A stretch of 12,232 nt of DNA from Spirochaetia bacterium (GTDB lineage Bacteria > Spirochaetota > Spirochaetia > Treponematales > Treponemataceae), in the NCBI GenBank assembly GCA_900769975.1, contig CAAGIR010000243.1, positions 1-12,232 of the forward strand, in the 5' to 3' direction. Below are positions 1 through 5,931 of the stretch, in pieces. A program made the translations under genes and the position numbers. The number at the start of each line of letters is the position of its first letter. Positions within the stretch are counted from its first letter, which is position 1. The notes under the pieces were generated by a model that saw nothing but the letters and a program-made list of their open reading frames with translations, was not told the origin of the DNA and did no database searches.

Positions 1-654
1 AATGCCTACGATAAATCTTATCTCCTTGATTTTAGAAACAATTTAGGTTTTGCTTTTGACTGTATTGCCAATCATTGTAATAAAAATCTTTCGGATTTCT
101 ATGATATTTTTATAGCCTCCAATATTGCTTCATACATTGAAAGTGGAAGTGCAAAATATCTTTCTGGAATGTCTGGTACAGAATTAATTTTAACTGTTTA
201 CGATAAAGTTGGTTTATCAATTGAAATTCCACAATATTTTGAATTTGATAGAAGTCCTGAATATTGGGCAGGTTGGATTTTGGCCTATTACCAGTGGAAA
301 ACTTCAATGAGTTTTAAGATGATAAGGAATTTTGTTCCTGTTCAAAATATTGTAAAAATGTACAACCCGCTTCATGAAGCACCAGAAGAAAAATTTGAAG
401 AAATAATGAATGGAATAATTCGTCAAAAAAAGCAATCGACAAATCTTCAATTTCTGCGCAAACAACAACATCTTACTCAAAATGAACTTTCTACTCTTGC
501 GAATGTAAATTTAAGAACACTGCAACAATATGAAACAGGTGCAAAAGACATAAATAAAGCCGCAGGAGATGTAATAAATCGTCTTGCAGCCGTTTTAAAA
601 TGTAACTTTTATGATTTGATGGAATTGGAACCGTTAAAAATCTGTAAGAAATGA
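1..654 (+). CDS. Partial XRE-type helix-turn-helix regulator (missing about one N-terminal codon)
   Basis: The reading frame is open from base 1. Its first residues (NAYDKSYL) match, from memory, the start of a family of about 215-residue HTH proteins in gut Firmicutes and Treponema that begin M-N-A-Y-D-K-S-Y-L, so probably only the ATG lies outside. Counting from base 1 there are 217 residues. A family-specific N-terminal domain carries SGMSGTEL (55-62) and WAGWILAYYQW (89-99). The C-terminal XRE-like HTH spans about 148-206 and includes LTQNELSTLANVNLRTLQQY (158-177) and AKDINKA (181-187). It probably binds DNA as a small cytoplasmic repressor. In the genomes I recall, relatives sit just downstream of DUF3791/DUF3990 genes, so it may be the regulatory or antitoxin partner of a gene outside this window; that is inference. 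An in-window start at ATG 169 would delete half of the conserved N-terminal domain and is not preferred. Confidence 0.85.
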   Translation, partial: NAYDKSYLLDFRNNLGFAFDCIANHCNKNLSDFYDIFIASNIASYIESGSAKYLSGMSGTELILTVYDKVGLSIEIPQYFEFDRSPEYWAGWILAYYQWKTSMSFKMIRNFVPVQNIVKMYNPLHEAPEEKFEEIMNGIIRQKKQSTNLQFLRKQQHLTQNELSTLANVNLRTLQQYETGAKDINKAAGDVINRLAAVLKCNFYDLMELEPLKICKK

Positions 655-740
655 TGTACTTGTTCTTCCAACCAAAGAAGTAATATTAGATGAGTAAATT
701 TTATTTTTATGAAATGTTTTGCGGTCAAAAATTAAATTGT

Positions 741-765
741 TTTTTATGATGAAAAATCATAAAAA
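741..765. promoter_or_regulatory. 10-bp inverted repeat, possible operator of the toxin-antitoxin pair
   Basis: TTTTTATGAT and ATCATAAAAA form a perfect 10-bp inverted repeat around a 5-base spacer (GAAAA), ending 6 bases before a possible extended -10 element. Antitoxins of this class commonly repress their own operon through such palindromes, so an operator is the leading reading. It could instead be a weak A/T-only terminator for the upstream gene, but there is no GC in the stem. Confidence 0.45.
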
Positions 766-768
766 CTG

Positions 769-777
769 TGATATATT
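769..777 (+). promoter_or_regulatory. Putative extended -10 promoter element for the antitoxin
   Basis: TG-A-TATATT matches the extended -10 pattern TGnTATAAT with one mismatch in the hexamer. No good -35 hexamer is seen at 16-18 bp, which is tolerated with an extended -10. It sits 17 bases before the antitoxin ATG, and the inverted repeat at 741-765 lies just upstream where a repressor would block it. Confidence 0.4.
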
Positions 778-794
778 ATATACAGAGGTAAAAT

Positions 795-1001
795 ATGTCT
801 GATGCCCTTGCATATATAGAAGAACAGATTGAAACATTTTCTCTGGCAGAGCAGATTCATCTCCTGAATTTTGTTGCAAATAAAATAAATAAAAAAACTT
901 CTATTTTAAATAACGAATATACAGAAGAACAGTCCTTACAAAAAATAAGGGAAACAAGTCTGGCAAATGTATGGGAGTATGTAAAAAATGACACGTGGTG
1001 A
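795..1001 (+). CDS. Antitoxin of a MazEF/PemIK-like module
   Basis: A 68-residue acidic protein with a good ribosome-binding site (AGAGG at 784-788, 6 bases before ATG). The N-terminal part (YIEEQIETFSLAEQIHLLNF, residues 7-26) looks like the amphipathic helical region seen in short DUF2281-like or VapB-like antitoxins. The C-terminal part (SLANVWEYVKNDTW, 55-68) resembles the toxin-binding tail of antitoxins paired with PemK toxins. Its stop overlaps the start of the toxin frame (ATG at 988-990, stop at 999-1001), the usual translational coupling of such pairs. It would neutralise an endoribonuclease toxin and autoregulate the operon. Because the toxin downstream is truncated, it may now be an orphan antitoxin. 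Identification rests mainly on context and is not a confident family match. Confidence 0.65.
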   Translation: MSDALAYIEEQIETFSLAEQIHLLNFVANKINKKTSILNNEYTEEQSLQKIRETSLANVWEYVKNDTW

Positions 1002-1152
1002 TGTTTACTTGCTTGATTTTGGTATTCCGTATGGAAGCGAACCTGGAAAACGCCGTCCAGTAGTAATCATTCAAGCCGATAAAGAAAATCTAAATGGTCT
1101 TAATACAAAAGTCGTTGTTCCCCTTACATCAAATACCGTAAATGATAATTGA
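988..1152 (+). pseudogene. Truncated PemK/MazF-type endoribonuclease toxin
   Basis: Translating from the ATG overlapping the antitoxin end gives 54 residues. They begin MTRGDVYLLDFG, then GSEPGKRRPVVIIQAD (16-31) and VVVPLTS (42-48). These are the N-terminal landmarks of PemK/MazF toxins (Pfam PemK_toxin, PF02452): RGDVY, GSE-x-G-x-RPVVII, and the strand ending in LTS. Family members are usually about 105-120 residues. Here a TGA at 1150-1152 ends the frame halfway, and the C-terminal half with its conserved GL-x-x-DS region is not recognisable downstream. The sequence that follows is transposase-derived, so the loss is more likely a deletion or insertion junction than one point mutation, although TGA could be a mutated TGG. 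The product is probably not an active mRNA interferase. Confidence 0.75.
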
Positions 1153-1222
1153 GCACATTCATTAAAAGTTTTACCTGTTCAAGCATCTGATTCATTGCAT
1201 CAGCCGTATTTTTTCCTACGAT

Positions 1223-1455
1223 ATGCTCAATGAGCTTCATATTCTGAAAAAATCTTATGTCTGCTGCGGAAGAAATCAGCTGGATAACTGTTATCTTGAT
1301 TATTATGATTTGAAATATGACGAAATAATCAGGATTGCAAGAAAAGAAAATCCGCCGCTGGTTATTACAGAAGTAAAACGCGGTAGAAAGAAAAGAGGCA
1401 AGGTTCTTGCACTTATCGAACGGCTTGCCTGTCTTAAAGATTCAATGCTTCTCTT
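1223..1455 (+). pseudogene. Relic of an IS66-family transposase (TnpC-like, internal fragment)
   Basis: The frame reads MLNELHILKKS, then KYDEIIRIARKENPP (31-45), then KRGRKKRGKVLALIERL (52-68) and LKDSMLLFI (71-79). This order matches the middle of IS66 transposases: the His-Leu-Leu-Arg-Glu-Leu segment, the linker Y-x-E-I, the basic RGR-x-K-x-x-K-x-x-x-L-L-x-R-L block, then the segment before the D-N-x-x-A-E-R-D catalytic region. The catalytic part is absent. Similarity ends near 1455, where the sequence becomes antisense to the next gene, and the N-terminal part is missing upstream. An ATG at 1223 gives a longer open frame, but it is not a real start: the residues after about 80 are shadow. 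This is an immobile remnant. The assignment is from memory of family motifs. Confidence 0.55.
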
Positions 1456-1735
1456 TATAATTGGAAATAGTTTTTTCGATTTTTGCTGCTATAGTTTCTA
1501 CAAGCAATTCATCAAGTTTTTTTATAGAACTTAAAAAATTCCCACTGGTCAGCAAAAGACATAAAATTTTCACCACTTCTGGAACACCTTCCCCAGCCAT
1601 AGCCTGCACCACATTCCGCTCTTTAATCTTGTCTTCAAAAAAAGCCCTTGCTTCAGGCCACCGCTCACATAAAACAAGAACATCTTTTTTGATTTGCTCA
1701 ACCGACAAAGTATCAAGGTATTGTTTCAGATTCAT
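1442..1735 (-). CDS. Small hypothetical protein, possibly truncated
   Basis: A 97-residue frame starting MNLKQYLDTLSVEQIKKDVL. It is helical and highly charged, with no signal peptide or clear membrane helix. The pattern LKQYLDTLSVEQIKKDVLVL followed by EARAFFED loosely recalls the N-terminus of DUF6155-like proteins, which are longer (about 170 residues), but I do not claim that family. No Shine-Dalgarno motif precedes the ATG (upstream bases are A/T-rich). Its 3' end lies exactly at the junction with the IS66 relic (the last codons overlap 1442-1455), so the original C-terminus may have been replaced. The convincing evidence for coding is the plausible amino-acid composition, whereas the plus-strand frames opposite it read as low-quality shadows. 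Confidence 0.5.
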   Translation of the reverse strand: MNLKQYLDTLSVEQIKKDVLVLCERWPEARAFFEDKIKERNVVQAMAGEGVPEVVKILCLLLTSGNFLSSIKKLDELLVETIAAKIEKTISNYKEKH

Positions 1736-1753
1736 AATTCAATTTTTAATATT

Positions 1754-1925
1754 TCGGGCGGCTTTTTGCCTGGTTCGACAGGCTCACCAAAGCAAAAACC
1801 AGGCTATCCGCACTTCGCTACCGCTCATCCGCTTCACTCGCTTACGCTCGCTCCAGTGGACTGCTGCGCAGGTGCTCCTATCCTTGCCGCAAGACCAAAC
1901 CTGCAGCATATTTCCACCTTATAAA
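1754..1925. repeat. GC-rich hairpin-forming spacer element
   Basis: This spacer between two minus-strand genes is much more GC-rich than its surroundings. GCCTGGTT (1768-1775) and AACCAGGC (1797-1804) are perfect inverted repeats, nested beside TTTTTGC/GCAAAAA. The following 50 bases (about 1808-1857) are built from short CGCT-containing steps such as CACTCGCTTACGCTCGCTCC; on the other strand they read as reiterated AGCG/GAGTG words. No coding frame is convincing. Comparable GC-rich blocks occur near 6893-6960 and 12040-12120, which suggests a dispersed intergenic repeat class in this genome. Confidence 0.5.
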
Positions 1926-1931
1926 GCAAAA

Positions 1932-3503
1932 TTATTTCACCTTCCAGCCGACCATTCCTTTCGCCTCGCTGGAAAAAACAATACCCGCTTTGAACATCTG
2001 TTTGCCGCTTACTGCAAACCTGTCAGCATATCCGCCTGCGTCAATCTGGGAAAGTGCCTCATCTGCCACTTCATCAAACGCCCTGCCCCTGTCCATCTTC
2101 AGCTCAAAAATAAAGACGGCATCCTTCGTGGCTACTACCACATCACTCCGTCCTGCAACTGACTGTAATTCAGACACCACACGGAAGCCCGTCATGCGGA
2201 ACATCAGGTGCGTCACAGACTCGTAGTAATTTTCGCACATATTCTTCTTTACTACCGTAGGTAAATCGGCAATCGCTGACTTTATGATTGCAAGAACTTT
2301 ATCCACGTTCTTGTTCCGCAGTGCAATCTTCATATTGTTTATTTCAAGCCCGATTTCATCATAAGGCGCCGTTACGAATTTTTTCAATAAAACTTCAAGA
2401 AATCCCTCTTCAACTTCCCGGTTCGGAAAGTCAAGCGTGTAAAGCGCAGTCTCTCTGTCATACCCCTTGATTGTAAGGTAACCGCTCTGGTAGACCACCG
2501 CAAGCATGTTTTTGCTGTCAGGGTCATAGTTCTTGAACTGGTTTTCAGTCGCAAGCCTTCCGTTTACAAGGTTTTCAAGTTCCACTGGCTGGTACTGCAG
2601 CGTCTTTACAAGGAATGAAGGCGTTCCACTTTCAAACCAGTACGATGCAAAGCGCCGCTCCTTAAAGCACTTCAAAAGGCAGAACGGATTGTATACTCCT
2701 TCTCCTGGATAAGAAAAGTGATATCCGTCATACATCAGGGCAAGCTTTTCTGTAGTTTCACCAGATGTCATTTCCTGTGCTTCTGCAAGGGCTGCAATTT
2801 CCGGCTCAAAATATTCTTCCAGCTCGCTTTCGGCTATTCCGCATAATGTACAGAAATCCTGATTCATGCTGATGTCATCAAGCTGGTTCAGTCCGCTGAA
2901 AATGTTCATCTGGCTCACTTTTGTAATTCCCGTGATAAAAAGAAAGCGGATATATCTATCACTGTCCTTCAGCGGGCTGTAAAAACTGCGCAGTTCCTGG
3001 CGGTTCTGTTCTTCGTATTCGGTGTAGAGTGCATCCAGAATAGGCTTGTCATATTCGTCTATTAAAATTACAACTTTTTTATTGAATTTTTCTGAAACTG
3101 TGCGGATAATGTTTGCAAATCTTTCGGCAGGATTTTCACTCAATTTTTCGATTTCATAAAGTTTTTCGTTTTCAGTAACAATAGAATTAAGACGAGCTTT
3201 TAACCTTTCATTATTTTCATAAGTGTTAACTCCAAAACTTATCTTCAGCACAGGATATTCAATCCAGTCCTTTTCAAGTTTTTCTATTGCAAGCCCTTTG
3301 AACAGCTCCTTTTTGCCAAGAAAATATGATTCCATCGTTGAAAGCAGAAGACTCTTGCCGAATCGCCTCGGCCTGCTCAGAAAATATGGAGTGCTTGTGC
3401 GTGCCAGCTGATAAATCAAATGCGTTTTGTCAGCGTACACATAATTCCCGTTGCGAAGTTTTTCAAAATCCTGAATGCCGATCGGCAAATATCTTTCATT
3501 CAT
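1932..3503 (-). CDS. AAA-ATPase-like protein with C-terminal PD-(D/E)XK nuclease domain
   Basis: A 523-residue protein, full length for its family. It has an N-terminal AAA-ATPase_like domain (Pfam PF09820) and a C-terminal PDDEXK_9 domain (PF08011, formerly DUF1703). After the family-typical start MNERYLPIGIQDFEKLRNGN come YVYADKT (21-27), the Walker A variant RPRRFGKS (44-51) and Walker B VVILIDEYD (144-152). The nuclease-like core is D454, then E467-L-K469 in FIFELK, with a downstream Q-I in LSQI (484-487). All key residues are present, so it is probably an active cytoplasmic ATPase/nuclease-like protein. The family is commonly multi-copy and its biological role is unsettled; mobile-element or defence roles have been suggested. 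I place the start at ATG 3501-3503; a TTG 18 bases upstream adds six non-family residues. No ribosome-binding site is visible. Composition is more balanced between strands than in the adjacent ZIP gene, consistent with acquisition. Confidence 0.92.
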   Translation of the reverse strand: MNERYLPIGIQDFEKLRNGNYVYADKTHLIYQLARTSTPYFLSRPRRFGKSLLLSTMESYFLGKKELFKGLAIEKLEKDWIEYPVLKISFGVNTYENNERLKARLNSIVTENEKLYEIEKLSENPAERFANIIRTVSEKFNKKVVILIDEYDKPILDALYTEYEEQNRQELRSFYSPLKDSDRYIRFLFITGITKVSQMNIFSGLNQLDDISMNQDFCTLCGIAESELEEYFEPEIAALAEAQEMTSGETTEKLALMYDGYHFSYPGEGVYNPFCLLKCFKERRFASYWFESGTPSFLVKTLQYQPVELENLVNGRLATENQFKNYDPDSKNMLAVVYQSGYLTIKGYDRETALYTLDFPNREVEEGFLEVLLKKFVTAPYDEIGLEINNMKIALRNKNVDKVLAIIKSAIADLPTVVKKNMCENYYESVTHLMFRMTGFRVVSELQSVAGRSDVVVATKDAVFIFELKMDRGRAFDEVADEALSQIDAGGYADRFAVSGKQMFKAGIVFSSEAKGMVGWKVK

Positions 3504-3509
3504 AATTTT

Positions 3510-3518
3510 ATTATACCA
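3510..3518 (-). promoter_or_regulatory. Extended -10 promoter placed for a leaderless transcript
   Basis: On the minus strand the bases before the ATPase gene read TG-G-TATAAT, a perfect extended -10 element. The hexamer occupies 3510-3515 and ends 6 bases before ATG 3503. The predicted transcription start would therefore fall on or next to the A of the start codon. No Shine-Dalgarno sequence is present. The -35 region (TAGAAT at 17 bp) is poor, as is usual with an extended -10. Confidence 0.5.
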
Positions 3519-3531
3519 CAAAAAGCCTGAT

Positions 3532-3550
3532 TATTCTATTTCGCAGAATA
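3532..3550 (-). terminator. Weak hairpin at the end of the ZIP gene
   Basis: TATTCT and AGAATA form a 6-bp inverted repeat with a 7-base loop immediately after the ZIP transporter stop. It is followed, in the minus direction, by ATCAGGC and then a run of five T. It could be a weak intrinsic terminator separating the transporter from the ATPase promoter. The stem is short and A/T-rich, so this is tentative. Confidence 0.25.
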
Positions 3551-3551
3551 T

Positions 3552-4349
3552 TTATCCAAGCGCAACATCCAGCACCATCATCAGCGAAAAGCCAATCATA
3601 AACATTATAGTTCCTAGATTAGAATGATTTTCACCTTCTGCCATTTCTGGAACAAGTTCTTCCACAACCACATAAATCATAGCACCAGCCGCAAAACTCA
3701 AAAGATATGGCAAAACAGGAATAATAAAACTCGCCAGAAGAATTGTCACAAAACCTGCGATAGGCTCAACAATGCCACTCAACACACCTTTCCAGCAGGC
3801 TTTACCTTTTGAAAGACCATTACTATGAAGCGGCATAGAAATAATTGCACCTTCAGGAAAATTTTGAATTGCTATTCCAATAGCCAGAGCCAAAGCACCA
3901 GCCTCAGTAACTTGTGCAGCCCCAGTGTACCAGCCTGCATACAAAACACCCACAGCCATTCCTTCTGGAATATTGTGCAAAACAACAGCCAATACCATCA
4001 TCGTAGTTTTCTGAAGATTGCTTTTAGGCCCTTCAACAGTTTCATTCAAATGCATATGCGGTGTGATAACATCCAAAAACAGAAGGAAAAGCATTCCAAG
4101 ACAAAATCCCACAACTACCGGAATAAAAGAAAGTTTTCCCATACCATTTTGCTGAGACTGCTCCATCGAAGGAATCAGAAGACTCCATACAGAAGCCGCA
4201 ATCATAACACCAGCAGCAAATCCAGAAAGTGCTTTTTGAACTCCGCCATTCAGTTCTTTTTTCATAAAGAAAACACAGGCAGAACCAAGAGATGTACCCA
4301 AAAAAGGAATCAATAAACCTTTCGCAATTATTCCAATCATAAAATCCAT
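3552..4349 (-). CDS. ZIP-family divalent metal transporter
   Basis: A 265-residue integral membrane protein of the Zip family (PF02535), normal in length for bacterial members. It has about eight hydrophobic segments with little soluble sequence. The signature metal-path motifs are HNIPEG (125-130) and QNFPEG (162-167), with E195 in GIVEPIAGF and MIYVVVEELVPE (224-235) near the last helices; H98 and H100 lie in the variable loop. Members import Zn2+, Fe2+ or Mn2+ into the cytoplasm; the metal here cannot be decided from sequence. Translation may start at ATG 4349 or at the in-frame ATG 4340 (residue 4). The second is better spaced from an AGGA-like sequence and better matches homologue starts, giving 262 residues. 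It is followed after 48 bp by the ATPase gene on the same strand, which has its own promoter, so a functional operon is doubtful. Confidence 0.92.
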   Translation of the reverse strand: MDFMIGIIAKGLLIPFLGTSLGSACVFFMKKELNGGVQKALSGFAAGVMIAASVWSLLIPSMEQSQQNGMGKLSFIPVVVGFCLGMLFLLFLDVITPHMHLNETVEGPKSNLQKTTMMVLAVVLHNIPEGMAVGVLYAGWYTGAAQVTEAGALALAIGIAIQNFPEGAIISMPLHSNGLSKGKACWKGVLSGIVEPIAGFVTILLASFIIPVLPYLLSFAAGAMIYVVVEELVPEMAEGENHSNLGTIMFMIGFSLMMVLDVALG

Positions 4350-4373
4350 CCTAATTACATATATAATTTACAA

Positions 4374-4509
4374 AAAAATCGACAAATTCGCAAGAATAAC
4401 AAACCGAAACAATCCTCAAGCCTACAAGAATAACAATCCTAAACAATCCTCAAGTCTGCAGAATTATCACATCTGCAAAAATAACACATCTACATAAATG
4501 ACCGAGATA
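4374..4509. repeat. Degenerate tandem repeat with a 17-nt period
   Basis: The divergent spacer between the ZIP gene and the pyrophosphorylase contains successive 17-base units. Examples are CAAGAATAACAAACCGA (4391-4407), AACAATCCTCAAGCCTA (4408-4424), CAAGAATAACAATCCTA (4425-4441), AACAATCCTCAAGTCTG (4442-4458), CAGAATTATCACATCTG (4459-4475) and CAAAAATAACACATCTA (4476-4492). Units 1+2 and 3+4 also form two 34-bp copies with four mismatches. Position 2 (A), 5 (A), 10 (C) and 15 (C) of the unit are the same in all six. Flanking units at 4374 and 4493 are weaker. The array encodes nothing convincing. Confidence 0.75.
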
Positions 4510-4634
4510 AGACAAACCCACAAGGAAAGCAGCCCACACAGCAAAAGCCCGACAAAAACAAAAAAAATCTGAGCAAATTATAAAAAAAGACGTTATAAAA
4601 GCAGCATAATACTTTCTAAAACCAAAAAATATAT

Positions 4635-4640
4635 TATAAT
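4635..4640 (+). promoter_or_regulatory. -10 element (TATAAT) for the UDP-sugar pyrophosphorylase
   Basis: A perfect TATAAT hexamer lies 59 bases before the ATG. The -35 region at 16-17 bp spacing (TTTCTA or CTTTCT) is weak. Transcription would begin near 4647, leaving a leader of about 50 bases. That leader contains a small palindrome (TCCAT / ATGGA, 4662-4676) followed by seven T, which is probably too weak to be an attenuator. Confidence 0.5.
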
Positions 4641-4699
4641 AGAACAAATATGATACAAAAATCCATGCTAAATGGAGTATTTTTTTATGGGAGAATAAT

Positions 4700-5926
4700 A
4701 TGTTTACACTTGAAAATGCAAAAAAAGTTTTATCAGAAAAAAAACAGGAGCATATATTAAAATACTTTGACACACTTACAGAAGAACAAAAAGAAACACT
4801 TTTAAAACAAATAGAAAATATAAACTGGGCAGATATCCAGATGATAGGAAAAGAAACTTCGCTTACAAGAGGAGAATTTTCAGTACCCCCAGCAGTATCA
4901 ATCGCAGAAATTTCACAAAAAAAAGAAGAATATCTGACAGCAGGCATCAATTCCATCAAAAAAGGTGAAGTAGCTGCCGTTTTGCTTGCAGGAGGAATGG
5001 GAACCAGACTAGGATTTGACTTGCCAAAAGGCTGCTTTAACGTAGGCGAAACACACGAATTGTATATTTTTGAATGTCTTATCAAGAATCTTCTTGATGT
5101 CGTAAAAATGACAGGAGTTTACATCCCGCTTTACATAATGACAAGCGAAAAAAACGACAAATCTACCAGACAGTTTTTTGCAGAACACAAATACTTTGGA
5201 TACGATGAAACATTTGTTAAATTTTTTATACAGGATATGGCTTGTGCCGTAGATTATGACGGAAAACTTCTCCTTGAAGAAAAAGGCAGACTCGCCACAT
5301 CACCAAATGGAAACGGCGGCTGGTTTACATCAATGGTAAAAAGCGGATTAGACAAAGACCTTCACGCACGAGGAGTAAAATGGATTAATATTTTCGCCGT
5401 AGATAATGTTTTACAGAGAATAGCAGATCCAGTTTTTGTGGGAGCAACAATACTTGGAAATTACGAAAGCGCCTCAAAAGTTGTCCGAAAAGTAGACCCG
5501 CATGAAAAAATGGGACTATTGTGCCTGGAAGACGGAAAACCATCAATCGTAGAATATTACGAAATGTCAAAAGAAATGGCAGAAGCACGAGATGAAGACG
5601 GCAGCCTGAAATATAAATATGGCGTAACACTAAATTATCTTTTTGCATTAGACAAACTCGAAGAAATCGTAAATAATCGGCTAGATGTTCATGTTGTAGA
5701 AAAGAAAATTCCATATATAAATGAAAAAGGAGAATTAACCAGCCCTACAGAACCAAACGGATATAAATTTGAACTACTTGTGCTGGATATGATTCACATG
5801 ATGGAAAATAACCTTGCATTCGAAGTTGAAAGAGAAAAAGAATTTGCACCAATCAAAAATCTACATGGAAGCGACAGCGTTGATTCCGCCCGAGAATTAC
5901 TCAAAAAAAACGGAATCACCTTGTAA
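4700..5926 (+). CDS. UDPGP-family UTP:sugar-1-phosphate uridylyltransferase
   Basis: A 408-residue enzyme of the UDPGP family (PF01704), the eukaryote-type UDP-glucose or UDP-N-acetylhexosamine pyrophosphorylases, and not the bacterial GalU fold class. Reaction: UTP plus sugar-1-phosphate gives the UDP-sugar and pyrophosphate, in the cytoplasm. Visible landmarks are the nucleotide loop LAGGMGTRLG (96-105) with PKG (109-111), IPLYIMTSE (142-150), a conserved Gln (178), the sugar-loop motif SPNGNGG (201-207), FAVDN (232-236) and, near the C-terminus, YKFELLVLDM and FAPIKN. The sugar (glucose, GlcNAc or GalNAc) cannot be decided by eye. The start has a good GGGAG site (4689-4693). It converges on the epimerase gene with a 5-bp gap, so their 3' ends must interfere or share termination. 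Codons end mainly in A/C (GGA, GCA, ACA, AGA), unlike sbcC downstream. Confidence 0.92.
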   Translation: MFTLENAKKVLSEKKQEHILKYFDTLTEEQKETLLKQIENINWADIQMIGKETSLTRGEFSVPPAVSIAEISQKKEEYLTAGINSIKKGEVAAVLLAGGMGTRLGFDLPKGCFNVGETHELYIFECLIKNLLDVVKMTGVYIPLYIMTSEKNDKSTRQFFAEHKYFGYDETFVKFFIQDMACAVDYDGKLLLEEKGRLATSPNGNGGWFTSMVKSGLDKDLHARGVKWINIFAVDNVLQRIADPVFVGATILGNYESASKVVRKVDPHEKMGLLCLEDGKPSIVEYYEMSKEMAEARDEDGSLKYKYGVTLNYLFALDKLEEIVNNRLDVHVVEKKIPYINEKGELTSPTEPNGYKFELLVLDMIHMMENNLAFEVEREKEFAPIKNLHGSDSVDSARELLKKNGITL

Positions 5927-5931
5927 AAAAA

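Noticed and set aside
1461..2162. 233-residue plus-strand frame
   Set aside because: It overlaps antisense to the 97-residue gene, the GC-rich spacer and the conserved nuclease domain; Ser/Arg/Pro-rich shadow.
4391..4458. Two 34-bp near-copies considered as a CRISPR array
   Set aside because: The copies are contiguous with no unique spacers, have four mismatches, and resolve into 17-nt tandem units; no cas genes are present.
4662..4684. Palindrome TCCAT/ATGGA followed by T run as an intrinsic terminator or attenuator of the pyrophosphorylase
   Set aside because: A 5-bp A/T-containing stem is too weak, and a terminator just before the start codon would silence the gene.
4450..5085. 211-residue minus-strand frame opposite the pyrophosphorylase start
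   Set aside because: It is antisense to conserved family sequence, is rich in Phe/Ser/Cys, and runs through the repeat array; typical shadow frame.
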